NCBI RefSeq assembly: GCF_003325355.1
Contig: NZ_CP030850.1
Coordinates: 5,015,501-5,079,500, forward strand
Length of the DNA stretch: 64,000 bases
Origin: Runella rosea
GTDB lineage: Bacteria > Bacteroidota > Bacteroidia > Cytophagales > Spirosomataceae
Reading direction: 5' to 3'
Part shown: one piece after another, positions 41,323 to 51,328 of the stretch
Layout of the letters: the number at the start of each line of letters is the position of its first letter
Position numbering within the stretch: position 1 is the first letter of the stretch
Notes under the pieces: model-generated
Told to the model about the DNA's origin: nothing
The model's database searches: none
What the model saw: only the letters and a program-made list of their open reading frames with translations
Position numbers and translations under genes: made by a program

Positions 41323-44300
41323 TTAAAATGTAACGTTCAAACCAAAAATGAGCGATTTGGCTTTGGGATAACTCAAGTAATCAATACCGTAGGACGAAAT
41401 TCCGTTGATGGTCCGGTCGGTGTTTACTTCTGGGTCATACCCATCATATTTAGTAATTACGAATAAGTTTTGGGCCGTGGCCGAAACCCGAATCCCCGCA
41501 ATCCATTTGTTGATTCCCAACGCTTTGGTGTTGAGGTTATACCCCAATGAAAGGTTGTTTAATCGGAAAAATGCCCCGTCTTTGAGGTAGCGCGTTGAAA
41601 CGGGAGCGGCATTGTTAACCGACTCATTGGCCGCCGCAATTGCCTCAGCAGTGGTGTTGATACCTTTCGATAATCTCAGTTTATAGAAGTTTGCGTTGGC
41701 AGTGTTGTCATAGATTTTGTTTCCTGACACACCGTTAAAGTTTGCCACCAAATCAAGGCCTTTGTAGGCAATGCTACCGTTAAAGTTAAATTGTTTTGTG
41801 GGTAGGGCACTGCCGGCCGTTACGCGGTCTTTGTCGGTTACGATACCGTCGCCGTCGGCATCCAAATAGGTACTGATTCCTTTGTCGTCAAAACCAGTGA
41901 ATTGTTTCAGGTAGAACGTGCCGATGGGTTGGTCATTGATGTAGCCGTTGATGGTGGCGGAGGTTAGCCCCGAGCCAGAAGCCGAGCCAGAAGGAATGAC
42001 TGAATAAGGAGAATTGGTTACGTTATTTTTGATAAACGTTACGTTACCTCCGATGTCAAACCGCAATCCGTTTGTCCCGACGTGGCGGTAGTTTAATTCC
42101 AACTCCAACCCTTGGTTTTTGATGGTCATGTCGGCTACATTGGTCCAGAAAGTACCTGCGGGCTGAACGGGGTCAGCGGGGATTACTTCCAACAAAATAT
42201 TGTTGGAGAGTTTGGTAAAATAGTCGATTGTACCAGACAAGGCCCCGTTGAACAATCCAAAATCAAGCCCTACGTCGGTCTGTGTTGATACTTCCCACTG
42301 AATGTTGGGATTGGCCAATCGAGAGTAAGAAGTGCCAGGAGCGTAAGGGCCTGTGGCGTACAAAGGATAGCTGGTGGTTCCTGATACCTGTGAAGTAAAC
42401 AAAGCTTGGGTAATTTTGGAAGGGATTTCTTGGTTACCCGTTTTTCCCCAACCAGCTCGGAGTTTCAAATCACTAAATGGTAGAGATTTTAGGAACTCTT
42501 CCTCCGAAAGTCTCCAACCTAATGAGAACGAAGGGAAAATTCCGTATTTGTTATTAGAACCGAATTTAGAAGAACCGTCGGCCCGCACGGTGGCAGTCAT
42601 TAAATAGCGGTCTTTGTATTGATAGTTTACCCGCGAGAAGAAAGATTGCAATTCGTTGACCACGGCATAACCGCCCGGTTTGTTGTTGGCCAATGTCAAT
42701 TCTTGTCCAAGTCCAGGATTATAAATCGGTTCGATGCTCGAAATCGGGAATTTATTGATGCTGTTGCTACGTCCCTGAACAAATATTTTCTGGTATGAAT
42801 GCCCTACCAACGCCGAGAGACTGTGGTCGGTTTGATTCAACGTATAGGTCAGATAGTTTTCAATCAGCTTGTTGTTGTTGTAAGTATAGATAGTTTCGAG
42901 GCGTCCATCTTGTAAGGGCACTGCGTTGGGCAACGACTGTAAATCGCGCACGGAATTGGAGTTGTCGATACCAAAGTTGAGTTTGTAAACTAATCCTTTG
43001 ATGATGGTAAACGAAGGGGAGATATTACCGATTACCCGGTTGATTTTGGTGATATCTTTTTCCAATTTCAACGTAATCAATGGGTTTACTCCGCTCGCAT
43101 ATCTGAATGGCTCGCCGTTGGTGTCATACGCGGGGTACGTAGGGTTGGCTGAAATAGCCCCGCCCAACATCGCCCCAAACGGTGGGCGCTCATTTTGGGT
43201 ATAACTTGCGTTCAAATTTACGTCAATGCTCAGGCGGTCGTTCATCAATTTTTGGTTTACGTTGATACGGCCCGTATAGCGGTTGAGTTGGTTGTTTTTC
43301 AAGATACCCTCCTGATTTTGCAATCCCAACGAAGCATAGTACGTCAATTTATCGGCACCACCTCCAAAAGACAAGTTATGGTTTTGTGTATAGGCCGTTC
43401 TGGTAACTTCTTTTTGCCAATCGGTATTTGCTTTCAAATCTTCCAACACGCCGCCTACTGCTGGTACCTGCTTACGGTATTCATCAGCCGTAAACACATC
43501 CAAGGCCCGGGCCATGGTGGAGATGCCGACGTTTGAGGAAAAAGTAAGGCTTGAAAAACCCGCTTTCCCTTTTTTGGTCGTAATCAATACAACCCCATTC
43601 GCCCCCCGTGAACCGTAAATAGCGGTAGCCGAAGCATCTTTCAATACGTCGATGGACTCAATATCCTGCGGGTTAAGAAAGGTCAACGGGTTAGTGGCCC
43701 CCCCAGTACTGGAGTTGTCTAATGCCATTCCATCAATCACAAAAAGAGGAGTACTACCCGTACGAACGCCGCCGGGCCCTCTGATGGTAATGGATTGCGA
43801 ACCCCCTGGCTCGCCGCTGGCCGAGGTGACATTGACCCCCGCTACTTTTCCTTGCAAAAGCTGCTCGGGTGAGTTGATGATTCCTTTGTTGAAATCGGTG
43901 GTTTTGAGGGATTTTACGGAGCCCGTCATGTCCTTTTTAGTGGTACTTCCGTAACCGATAACGACCACCTGAGCCAAATCGGAAGCGCTAGATTTGAGCG
44001 CAGCGTCTACTGCGTTGCGGGTGCCAACGACGATTTCCATTTTTTCATAACCGATAAAACCAATGACCAATACGGCTTTATCATCGGGCACGGCCAGCGT
44101 GTAGTTTCCGTTTGCGTCGGTGTTGGTTCCGCGTTGCGTGCCTTTAATCACGACGCTACAGCCAGCCAATGGCTCATTGGTTGTGGCATCGGTGACACGA
44201 CCCGTCACGGTTTTGTCGGTGGTTTTTACCACGGAAGGAGCGGAGGCGCTTGTTATCTGGGGAGTGGCAATCATCGCTCCCCCTACTAACAACGACCATA

Positions 44301-44340
44301 CCAGCCACTTCGGAGACCTTAAGTTGTAGATATTGTTCAT
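41323..44340 (-). CDS. SusC/RagA-type TonB-linked outer-membrane transporter (pair 2)
   Basis: This receptor of about 1005 aa has a hydrophobic N-terminal signal, CarboxypepD_reg-like domain (VTGRVTDATTNEPLAG), TonB-box region VVVIGYGS, plug (EQLLQGKVAGV, ITIRGPGGVRTG, AIYGSRGANGV) and barrel ending LNVTF. I prefer the ATG at 44340 (MNNIYNLRSPKW), since the open frame to 44379 adds thirteen untypical residues. Operon partner is the SusD gene directly downstream. It diverges from the SusC of pair 3 across the region 44341-44917. Confidence 0.95.
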   Translation of the reverse strand: MNNIYNLRSPKWLVWSLLVGGAMIATPQITSASAPSVVKTTDKTVTGRVTDATTNEPLAGCSVVIKGTQRGTNTDANGNYTLAVPDDKAVLVIGFIGYEKMEIVVGTRNAVDAALKSSASDLAQVVVIGYGSTTKKDMTGSVKSLKTTDFNKGIINSPEQLLQGKVAGVNVTSASGEPGGSQSITIRGPGGVRTGSTPLFVIDGMALDNSSTGGATNPLTFLNPQDIESIDVLKDASATAIYGSRGANGVVLITTKKGKAGFSSLTFSSNVGISTMARALDVFTADEYRKQVPAVGGVLEDLKANTDWQKEVTRTAYTQNHNLSFGGGADKLTYYASLGLQNQEGILKNNQLNRYTGRINVNQKLMNDRLSIDVNLNASYTQNERPPFGAMLGGAISANPTYPAYDTNGEPFRYASGVNPLITLKLEKDITKINRVIGNISPSFTIIKGLVYKLNFGIDNSNSVRDLQSLPNAVPLQDGRLETIYTYNNNKLIENYLTYTLNQTDHSLSALVGHSYQKIFVQGRSNSINKFPISSIEPIYNPGLGQELTLANNKPGGYAVVNELQSFFSRVNYQYKDRYLMTATVRADGSSKFGSNNKYGIFPSFSLGWRLSEEEFLKSLPFSDLKLRAGWGKTGNQEIPSKITQALFTSQVSGTTSYPLYATGPYAPGTSYSRLANPNIQWEVSTQTDVGLDFGLFNGALSGTIDYFTKLSNNILLEVIPADPVQPAGTFWTNVADMTIKNQGLELELNYRHVGTNGLRFDIGGNVTFIKNNVTNSPYSVIPSGSASGSGLTSATINGYINDQPIGTFYLKQFTGFDDKGISTYLDADGDGIVTDKDRVTAGSALPTKQFNFNGSIAYKGLDLVANFNGVSGNKIYDNTANANFYKLRLSKGINTTAEAIAAANESVNNAAPVSTRYLKDGAFFRLNNLSLGYNLNTKALGINKWIAGIRVSATAQNLFVITKYDGYDPEVNTDRTINGISSYGIDYLSYPKAKSLIFGLNVTF

Positions 44341-44470
44341 ACAATAAACAGTTATTTGTTTGTAAATAAAGCTTTGCAAAGGTCAGGCTCGCCCGTTAAC
44401 AAATTGTTACGTGAGCATTATCGAACCATTATGTTTAGCAATTGTAAAATTGAGATAAGCAGAAAATGAA

Positions 44471-44510
44471 CTCCTCTTTTTTAAAGAAGGGATTCTATAA
44501 AAAAGAGGAG
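44471..44510. terminator. Orphan hairpin between two divergent operons
   Basis: CTCCTCTTTTTTA (44471-44483) and TAAAAAAGAGGAG (44498-44510) pair perfectly around a 14-base loop. Both flanking genes point away from it, so it does not end either. It could terminate a small RNA or be a leftover of a lost gene. Confidence 0.5.
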
Positions 44511-44852
44511 AACGCAGAAGCACTGAATGGAGGAGAAGAAAAAGGTAAAACGTTTTTCATAGGGTATTGCGATTATGAATTAAATGGAGATAGGAAGGTG
44601 ATTTCGGTACAATAGTATAATTGAATTTTTTAAATAAAAAATATGACTAGTGTCAATGGCTATGCAAACGTTTGAAATAGTAGAATAAACCGAATGTTCT
44701 CAACTCCCAAGTGTTTCATGACAAAGGTAGAATGAACTGCTGATAATAGCTGAAAATGTTTAATGTATAGATAAATCCCTGAAAGGGCAGGACAAACAAA
44801 GACTTTTTGGTTTTATTTTTTTGAAATAATTCAAGTAAAAATATTGCTTATG

Positions 44853-44868
44853 CTTGCTTTAAAGCAAG
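44853..44868. promoter_or_regulatory. 16-bp palindrome upstream of SusC pair 3
   Basis: CTTGCTTTAAAGCAAG reads the same on both strands and sits 50 bases before the ATG at 44918. It could be a dimeric regulator site; no regulator is encoded next to it. Confidence 0.4.
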
Positions 44869-44917
44869 GTTACAGTTCTACTGTGCCGTTTAGCTCACTT
44901 AATTTATCTAACAAAAC

Positions 44918-47900
44918 ATGAAAAAACATCTTTACCTAGCCACACTTTTGTGGCTTTGTGCGCTTGGTTCGTGGGCGCAAAGCCGCTTAACAGGGCGCGT
45001 TACCGACGCCGCTGAAAATGTCCCGCTTCCGGGTGTAAGTGTCCTTCTGAAAGGAACCAACACGGGAGTCACTACTGATGGAGAAGGTCGATTTAGCCTT
45101 CCAAATACCGCTTCAAACAGTGTATTGGTCGTTTCTTACATTGGTTATATTTCGCAAGAAATCACCGTTGGAAATCGTACGAACATTGACGTTGCCTTGG
45201 CGGTCGATGTAAAATCACTCTCTGAGGTTGTGGTGACGGGTTATGCCAGTCAACGCAAAAAAGACATTACGGGAGCCGTCACGGTGGTCAATGCCAAAGA
45301 ATTAACGGCAGTGCCCGCGGCCAGCGTCACACAGATGCTTCAAGGACGGGCATCAGGGGTAGTGGTTGGAAACGACAACTCTCCTGGAGGGGGTACGATG
45401 GTGCGTATTCGTGGGTTTGGTTCAATCAACAACAACAGCCCTCTGTACGTGATTGACGGTGTACCCACTCAAGGAACACTTAACCAGATCAACCCCAATG
45501 ATATTGAATCAATGCAGGTGTTGAAAGACGCTTCGGCCGCTTCAATCTACGGAGCACGTGCTGCCAACGGGGTGGTTATTATTACCACCAAAAAAGGAAA
45601 AACGGGTGAGCCAAGCATTACATTTGATTTTTACAGCGGTACGCAACGCCCTGGCAAGATGCTAGACTTGTTGAATACCAAAGAATTGGGTGAGTACCTT
45701 TACCAATCTGAACTCGGTGCTGGCAAAAACCCGTCGGTTACTTCTCCTTCTGCGCAGTATAAATTTGGATCTAACGGCGAGCAGACCATTGCGGACTATA
45801 TCTATCCAAACGTTTATGGAACGCTTCCTTCCAACTATACTTATACCAATGACATCGCTGATCCTAATTTGGGTAGAACGGCTTTTAACATCACCAAAGC
45901 CAACAAAGAAGGAACCAACTGGCAAGATGTTATTTTTGATCCAGCTCCGATTGCTAACTTCCAAATAGGTGCTACAGGCGGTTCAAAGTCAGGAAAATAC
46001 GCTATCTCGGCCAACTACTTCAAGCAAGACGGTATCTTAAGATACACGAAGTATGACCGCTACTCATTGCGTGCCAACACTGAATTTACCAAAGGAAAAG
46101 TGACCATCGGAGAAAACTTTACCTTCTCGTATGATGAGAGACAGGGTATCACCAACAACGATGAGTCAAACCCCATCATGTTTGCGATTCGCGTACACCC
46201 TATCATTCCTGTATTTGACATTACGGGTGGGCCAGAAGCACTGGGCGGAACCAACACATCACCTTACAATGGTTTTGCAGGAAGCCGGGGTAGTAACTTA
46301 GGAAATGCCCCCAACCCATTGGCAAGATTATACCGTGAAAAAGATAACATCACCAAAGGCTCACACGTATTTGGAAACGTATTTGCCGAAGCAGAAATTA
46401 TCCCTGGCTTAAAGGCCAGAACCAGCTTGGGTCTTGAGTATAATCAGTACAATCGCTCCGAGTATTTTCACCGTGATATTGAGGCGGCTGAAGCAAGAAA
46501 TGCGAACAGCTTAAACGTAATCAATAACTTTGACCGCTCATTGACGTGGTTCAACACTTTGAATTACAACAAAACCTTTGGCGTACATTCATTGAATGTA
46601 TTGGTAGGAACAGAAGCTGTTAAAACCTACGCTTTCGGATTTCAGGCCAGCCGAAGTGCTTTTGCTTTTGATGATTTGGATTATCGTTATTTGGATGCAG
46701 GTTCAGCATCGGGCTTGAGCAATGCTGGTGCGGGTGCAACATTGAGCTCGTTGTTCTCTCAGTTTGGAAAAGTAAACTACTCCTACAAAGAACTTCTCTT
46801 GGCCGACTTCACCCTCCGTCGCGACGGCTCCTCTCGCTTCTCAGCAGCCAACCGTTATGGGGTATTCCCTGCGTTTTCTGTGGGTTTGCGTATGACAGAA
46901 CTTGCCTTTATGCGGGAAGTTAAGTTTATCAACGACTTGAAGGTGCGCGTAGGTTGGGGTAAAACGGGTAACCAGTTGATTCCCAACGTATACAATGCGT
47001 ACACGCTGTATGCACCCGATCCTTCAAACAACGCGTATGATATCAACGGGACGGGTTCATCTATTGTGGGTGGATTTGACTTAGTACAGTTTGGTAACAC
47101 AAATGGTAAATGGGAAACAAATACCTCAACTAACTTTGGTATCGACGCTGTTTTGTTGAATAACAAAATGGAATTTGTACTGGACGTTTATAACCGTCTA
47201 ACAACGGATATGTTGACCCAAATTGCGATTCCAAGAACGGCAGGTTCGGGTACAATTCCTTTCACCAACATCGGTGAAGTACAAAACCGTGGCTTTGATA
47301 TTGGCCTTAACTTCCGGGATAAAAAAGGTGATTTCCGGTATCAGGTAGGCGTGAATTTTGGGCACTACAAAAACGAAGTGAAAAAATTGAACGATGATCC
47401 CAACGCAACGGTATTTGGGTTCACTACTCGTTTGCCAGCCATCTCGGCTACCAAAGCGGGCTTGCCGATTGCCAGCTATTATGGGTATATCGTTGACGGT
47501 GTGATCAAAGATAAAGCCGAAGCCGACGCCGCCCCTAAATTTGGAACTTATACCCGTGAAGGTACTTTCAAGTTTAGAGATATCAACGGTGACGGTATTA
47601 TTACGGCTGCCGACCGTACCATCATGGGAAATCCTCACCCTGACTTTACATATGGTATCAACGTAAATCTTGGCTATAAAAACTGGGATTTGACTATGTT
47701 TGGTCAAGGTGTACAAGGCAACCAAATCTTCAACTATGTGAGATATTGGACTGACTTTAACGTATTCCAAGGCAATAGATCGAAGGATATGCTTTACAAT
47801 TCATGGAAAAAACCAGGTGACGATGCAAAATTGCCCCGCTTGAATTCTGGGGATGCCATCAGTCAGCAGGTTTCTTCTTACTTCCTCGAAGACGGTTCGT

Positions 47901-48151
47901 ATTTGCGCCTGAAAAACATTCAGTTGACCTATACTCTTCCTTCTTCTCTCCTGAAAAAAGCAGGATTGGCTTCGGCGCAAGTGTATGTACAGGGACAAAA
48001 CATCCTGACGCTTACCAAATACAGTGGACTTGACCCTGACATCAACCTGAGAAGATCGGGTAATGACAATCAGGATATCCACATGGGTGTTGATGAAGGT
48101 GCGTATCCCGTGGCAAAGTCGTACATCGTTGGATTGCGTTTTGGTTTTTAA
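44918..48151 (+). CDS. SusC/RagA-type TonB-linked outer-membrane transporter (pair 3)
   Basis: This 1077-aa transporter has a signal peptide ending at SWAQ (about residue 20), CarboxypepD_reg-like domain (LTGRVTDAAENVPLPG), EVVVTGYA, plug (QMLQGRASGV, VRIRGFGSINN, SIYGARAANGV) and barrel. The C-terminal region LTKYSGLDPDINL and the final LRFGF echo the pair-1 SusC (LTKYSGLDPGVGG, final LNLGF), as does ANKEGTNW in the barrel, pointing to duplication of one ancestral pair. Its SusD begins 34 bases downstream. Substrate unknown. Confidence 0.96.
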   Translation: MKKHLYLATLLWLCALGSWAQSRLTGRVTDAAENVPLPGVSVLLKGTNTGVTTDGEGRFSLPNTASNSVLVVSYIGYISQEITVGNRTNIDVALAVDVKSLSEVVVTGYASQRKKDITGAVTVVNAKELTAVPAASVTQMLQGRASGVVVGNDNSPGGGTMVRIRGFGSINNNSPLYVIDGVPTQGTLNQINPNDIESMQVLKDASAASIYGARAANGVVIITTKKGKTGEPSITFDFYSGTQRPGKMLDLLNTKELGEYLYQSELGAGKNPSVTSPSAQYKFGSNGEQTIADYIYPNVYGTLPSNYTYTNDIADPNLGRTAFNITKANKEGTNWQDVIFDPAPIANFQIGATGGSKSGKYAISANYFKQDGILRYTKYDRYSLRANTEFTKGKVTIGENFTFSYDERQGITNNDESNPIMFAIRVHPIIPVFDITGGPEALGGTNTSPYNGFAGSRGSNLGNAPNPLARLYREKDNITKGSHVFGNVFAEAEIIPGLKARTSLGLEYNQYNRSEYFHRDIEAAEARNANSLNVINNFDRSLTWFNTLNYNKTFGVHSLNVLVGTEAVKTYAFGFQASRSAFAFDDLDYRYLDAGSASGLSNAGAGATLSSLFSQFGKVNYSYKELLLADFTLRRDGSSRFSAANRYGVFPAFSVGLRMTELAFMREVKFINDLKVRVGWGKTGNQLIPNVYNAYTLYAPDPSNNAYDINGTGSSIVGGFDLVQFGNTNGKWETNTSTNFGIDAVLLNNKMEFVLDVYNRLTTDMLTQIAIPRTAGSGTIPFTNIGEVQNRGFDIGLNFRDKKGDFRYQVGVNFGHYKNEVKKLNDDPNATVFGFTTRLPAISATKAGLPIASYYGYIVDGVIKDKAEADAAPKFGTYTREGTFKFRDINGDGIITAADRTIMGNPHPDFTYGINVNLGYKNWDLTMFGQGVQGNQIFNYVRYWTDFNVFQGNRSKDMLYNSWKKPGDDAKLPRLNSGDAISQQVSSYFLEDGSYLRLKNIQLTYTLPSSLLKKAGLASAQVYVQGQNILTLTKYSGLDPDINLRRSGNDNQDIHMGVDEGAYPVAKSYIVGLRFGF

Positions 48152-48185
48152 TCTTAGTTGACAATCATTATTCTTGAATCATACA

Positions 48186-49949
48186 ATGAAAAAAATAATC
48201 TCATTACTAGTCTTGGTCGGCTTGAGTTTCTCTTGTTCTGAGAGCTTCTTTGACCTAAAGCCTCAGGGACGTGCTTCCTTGGAGCAGTTAAGTAATAAAA
48301 ACGGAGTGAATGCCCTCTTGATAGGGGCTTATTCTTTACTAGATGGTGTTGGGGCAGGCAATACTGGGCGCCAATCCACGATTTCAAATTATGTGTTTGG
48401 CGGAATCAGCAGCGACGACGCCGTAAAAGGAACCGATGCTGGTGACCAGCCAGAGCAGTCGTTTATTGAACAATATAACTGGCTTTCTGACAACACTTAT
48501 TTCCTTGGAAAATGGTGGCACTCCTACGACGGCGTGGCTCGTTGCAACGAAGTGATTCAAATCGTGAGCAGCGCAGCCGTAAAAGATATGACCGAGGCTG
48601 AAAAAACACAGGTCATTGCAGAGGCCCGTTTTTTGAGAGGGCACTTCCATTTTGAAGCCAAAAAAATGTGGAATAACGTGCCGTTTATCGATGAGAAAAT
48701 CTACGTTTCTTCTGACCCCAATTCCACAAAGGTTCCCAATACCGAAGATATTTGGCCTAAAATCGAAGCGGATTTTGATTTTGCTGCCAAAAATCTGCCT
48801 GGTGTCCAAGCCCAAAAAGGGCGTGCTACCCAGTGGGCTGCTAAATCGTATTTGGCTAAGGCCATGATTTTTCAGAAAAAATGGGCGGCAGCAAAAACGT
48901 TGTTGGAAGATGTTTTGAAAAATTCTGGTAAAAAACTGGTCGCTAACTACCACGACAATTACAGAACGACTGGCAACAACAACAGCGAGTCAATCTTTGA
49001 AGTTCAGTTTTCGGTAAATGACGGTACAACTGGTAACAACGGAAACGCAGGTGATAACCTAAATTGGCCGTATTCGGCCACGGCCCCTGGCCGTGGATGC
49101 TGCGGGTTTTATCAGCCTTCACACAACTTGGTAAATGCGTTCAAAACTGAAAATGGCCTACCTATGATTGGGGCTGCTGCTGACGGTACACTAGATACAT
49201 ACAACAAAGTAGATTTGCCGAACGATCAGGGAATTGTGGCTTCTACGGCTTTTACACTTGATAAATCGGTTCCTGTTGACCCACGTTTGGACTGGACGGT
49301 GGGTCGTCGCGGTGTAAATTTCCTTGATTGGGGCCCAATGCCTGGCTCAACTTGGATTCGTGATCAAGCCTATGCTGGACCGTTTACTGGTAAAAAATGG
49401 ATGTATTACTTGTCAGAAGAAAACAGCACAACGCACTCTACAAGCAAGCGTAACGTCAATAATAACTACCGTTTGTTGAAGTTATCGCACGTTATTTTGT
49501 GGCTGGCAGAATGCGAAGTAGAATTGGGTAACTTAGCGGCTGCCGAAGGTTACGTCAACCAGATTCGCTTGCGCGCTAAGACTGGCTCGGTTCAGGATGC
49601 TTCTGTGACGTATCAGGTTGATGCATATCCTGCGGGGACTTTTGCCGCCAAAGGCGCTGATTACGCACGCAACGCGGTTCGGATGGAGCAACGTCTGGAA
49701 TTTGCGATGGAAGGCCACCGATTCTTCGACTTGGTTCGTTGGGGCATTGCCGAAAAAGTGTTGAACAAATACGCCGCCGAAGAAGCAGTACCAGGTACTG
49801 AGCCTTCTGGACGTAAGTTCAACAAGCGGGGTTATATGGCTGGAAAAGTATTTACTTCTAAAAATAACTACTACCCGATTCCTCAGGATGAAATCCTGAA
49901 TAGCCAAAAAGATGGCAAGCCTACTTTGACCCAGAATACAGGGTATTAA
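48186..49949 (+). CDS. SusD/RagB-type nutrient-binding lipoprotein (pair 3)
   Basis: This 587-aa lipoprotein has lipobox SFSC (C17). I use the ATG at 48186; the upstream TTG at 48174 only adds four residues. Typical SusD features are AEARFLRGHFHFEAKKMW, RMEQRLEFAMEGHRFFDLVRWG and the terminal TQNTGY. GCCGFYQPSH around residue 305 corresponds to GNCCGFFQPS in the pair-1 SusD. It ends with a strong terminator with a UUCG loop. Confidence 0.96.
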   Translation: MKKIISLLVLVGLSFSCSESFFDLKPQGRASLEQLSNKNGVNALLIGAYSLLDGVGAGNTGRQSTISNYVFGGISSDDAVKGTDAGDQPEQSFIEQYNWLSDNTYFLGKWWHSYDGVARCNEVIQIVSSAAVKDMTEAEKTQVIAEARFLRGHFHFEAKKMWNNVPFIDEKIYVSSDPNSTKVPNTEDIWPKIEADFDFAAKNLPGVQAQKGRATQWAAKSYLAKAMIFQKKWAAAKTLLEDVLKNSGKKLVANYHDNYRTTGNNNSESIFEVQFSVNDGTTGNNGNAGDNLNWPYSATAPGRGCCGFYQPSHNLVNAFKTENGLPMIGAAADGTLDTYNKVDLPNDQGIVASTAFTLDKSVPVDPRLDWTVGRRGVNFLDWGPMPGSTWIRDQAYAGPFTGKKWMYYLSEENSTTHSTSKRNVNNNYRLLKLSHVILWLAECEVELGNLAAAEGYVNQIRLRAKTGSVQDASVTYQVDAYPAGTFAAKGADYARNAVRMEQRLEFAMEGHRFFDLVRWGIAEKVLNKYAAEEAVPGTEPSGRKFNKRGYMAGKVFTSKNNYYPIPQDEILNSQKDGKPTLTQNTGY

Positions 49950-49961
49950 CAAATTTCTTTT

Positions 49962-50009
49962 TCATCAAAAAAAAGCTCCGCAGTTCGCTGTGGAGCTTTT
50001 TTTTGATGA
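49962..50009 (+). terminator. Strong terminator with UUCG tetraloop
   Basis: GCTCCGCAG and CTGTGGAGC pair (one G-U) closed by TTCG, extended by eight A-T pairs and TCATCA/TGATGA. The T-run on the + strand closes SusCD pair 3. Confidence 0.92.
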
Positions 50010-50149
50010 AAAAGCTGAAAAGAACTTGGTTTTAGATTACTGTTTAAACCATTGAATGGCTTGTTTTTCTAAGGAAAGAATTGACAAACAAACCAGAACC
50101 AACCGAGGCGTTTGATTTTAATCAATGTGCTTCTTAAACAGTATGAAAT

Positions 50150-50383
50150 ATGAAAGCTGATACGAGACTTGTAACATTATTAGCCACGGGATTGCTGATT
50201 TACCTGTTTTCAGGGTGTGTAGTAAGCCCTCGTCCCGTAGTTGTTCGTCCTGCTCCGCCTGCTCCACGTGTCGAAGTGATTCCACGAAAGCCTTCCCCCC
50301 GCCATGTATGGGTGCCCGGGGAGCACCGCTGGCGTAAAAGCCACTACGTATGGGTACCAGGTCATTACCGCCGAGTTCGATAA
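50150..50383 (+). CDS. Small WxPG-repeat lipoprotein
   Basis: This 77-aa protein has lipobox FSGC (C23), a Val/Pro/Arg-rich spacer and two copies of a V-W-V-P-G-x-[HY] motif (HVWVPGEH, YVWVPGHY), the pattern of the YXWGXW/WXXGXW repeat proteins found as small envelope lipoproteins in many bacteria. Their function is unknown. It is basic overall. It lies between two terminators and so should be a free-standing transcript. Confidence 0.8.
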   Translation: MKADTRLVTLLATGLLIYLFSGCVVSPRPVVVRPAPPAPRVEVIPRKPSPRHVWVPGEHRWRKSHYVWVPGHYRRVR

Positions 50384-50384
50384 T

Positions 50385-50420
50385 AACAAGAAACTCCGCC
50401 ACTTGGCGGAGTTTCTTGTT
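50385..50420. terminator. Bidirectional terminator
   Basis: AACAAGAAACTCCGCC and GGCGGAGTTTCTTGTT pair perfectly around ACTT. It serves the small lipoprotein gene (+) and the convergent crtI-crtB transcript (-), whose last stop is at 50442. Confidence 0.92.
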
Positions 50421-50441
50421 GAAAGCAATTGGTACAATTGG

Positions 50442-51278
50442 TTATATCTCAGTGAATCGAAACTGTACGTATGTTTTGGCGAGCAACGTCATTTTTTGAA
50501 AATCAGGAACCCGAATCCGTACTTCCTGAATGCGGGTTGCGGGCGTTTCCTTGATTTTATTGAACAGGGTCAGATAATATACATACGCCAGATAGACGCC
50601 CATACGAGCGCTACGGGGAAGCTGTTTGATGGCACCGTAGGCCGCATCAAAGTCCGCCTGAATGTCGGTTTCGATTTGGTGTTTGCTCTCTTTGGTAAAC
50701 TTCGTAAAATCAACCCCCGGAAAATAAACGCGCCCTCGATCGACATAGTCACTTTTCAAGTCGCGCAAAAAATTTACTTTCTGAAAGGCCGCTCCTAAAC
50801 TGCGGGCACCGTCTTTTAGCTGTTCAAACATGGCGGTGTCGCCTTCACAAAATACGCGCAAGCACATCAAACCCACGACTTCTGCTGAGCCATAAATGTA
50901 CTCTTCGTATTTTTCGTCGGTATATTCCTGTTTGTATAAATCCATTTCCATGCTGTGCAAAAAAGCATTGATGAGGTCATGATCAATCTTATATTTATTA
51001 ACAATCAGCTGGAAAGAATGCAACACTGGATTTAGACTAATGCCCGCTTCGATAGCTTCATAGGTATCTTTGATAAATTTTTCGAGCAGGTATTTTTGAT
51101 TAAATTCATAAAACGTATCGACAATTTCATCGGCATAGCGTACAAACCCATAGATAGCATAAACAGGTAAACGGAATTTTTTATCCAGCGTTTTGATTCC
51201 CAGCGTAAACGACGTACTGTATCTCTCGGTAATGAGTTTGCTGCAATCTAGCGTTGTTTGGTCAAACAATTGCTTCAT
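50442..51278 (-). CDS. crtB: Phytoene synthase (squalene/phytoene synthase family)
   Basis: This 278-aa enzyme joins two geranylgeranyl diphosphates to phytoene, the first committed step to carotenoids. The two Asp-rich Mg-binding motifs are present: DEIVD at 50-54, and the second motif in NFLRDLKSDY. I chose ATG 51278 (MKQLFDQTTL) over the one six codons upstream. It follows crtI by 50 bases. A squalene-type head-to-head synthase of the same family is a less likely alternative given the crtI neighbour. Confidence 0.92.
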   Translation of the reverse strand: MKQLFDQTTLDCSKLITERYSTSFTLGIKTLDKKFRLPVYAIYGFVRYADEIVDTFYEFNQKYLLEKFIKDTYEAIEAGISLNPVLHSFQLIVNKYKIDHDLINAFLHSMEMDLYKQEYTDEKYEEYIYGSAEVVGLMCLRVFCEGDTAMFEQLKDGARSLGAAFQKVNFLRDLKSDYVDRGRVYFPGVDFTKFTKESKHQIETDIQADFDAAYGAIKQLPRSARMGVYLAYVYYLTLFNKIKETPATRIQEVRIRVPDFQKMTLLAKTYVQFRFTEI

Positions 51279-51328
51279 ATAAGCCGTGCTATGCACGCAG
51301 GTTAATGGGTTATTGGAAGATATGATTA

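Larger units (their letters stand above)
44341..44917. promoter_or_regulatory. Divergent control region between SusCD pairs 2 and 3
   Basis: No protein-coding gene is apparent. It contains a strong hairpin with 13-bp perfect arms at 44471-44510, a CCCT-GAA-AGGG mini-hairpin near 44776, and a perfect 16-bp palindrome at 44853-44868, 50 bases before the pair-3 ATG. A full Bacteroidota promoter consensus was not found for either operon. Confidence 0.5.

Noticed and set aside
30829-49949. The three SusCD pairs as one polysaccharide utilisation locus
   Set aside because: They are on alternating strands, separated by terminators and long gaps, with no shared enzymes or sensor. They are better treated as independent units.
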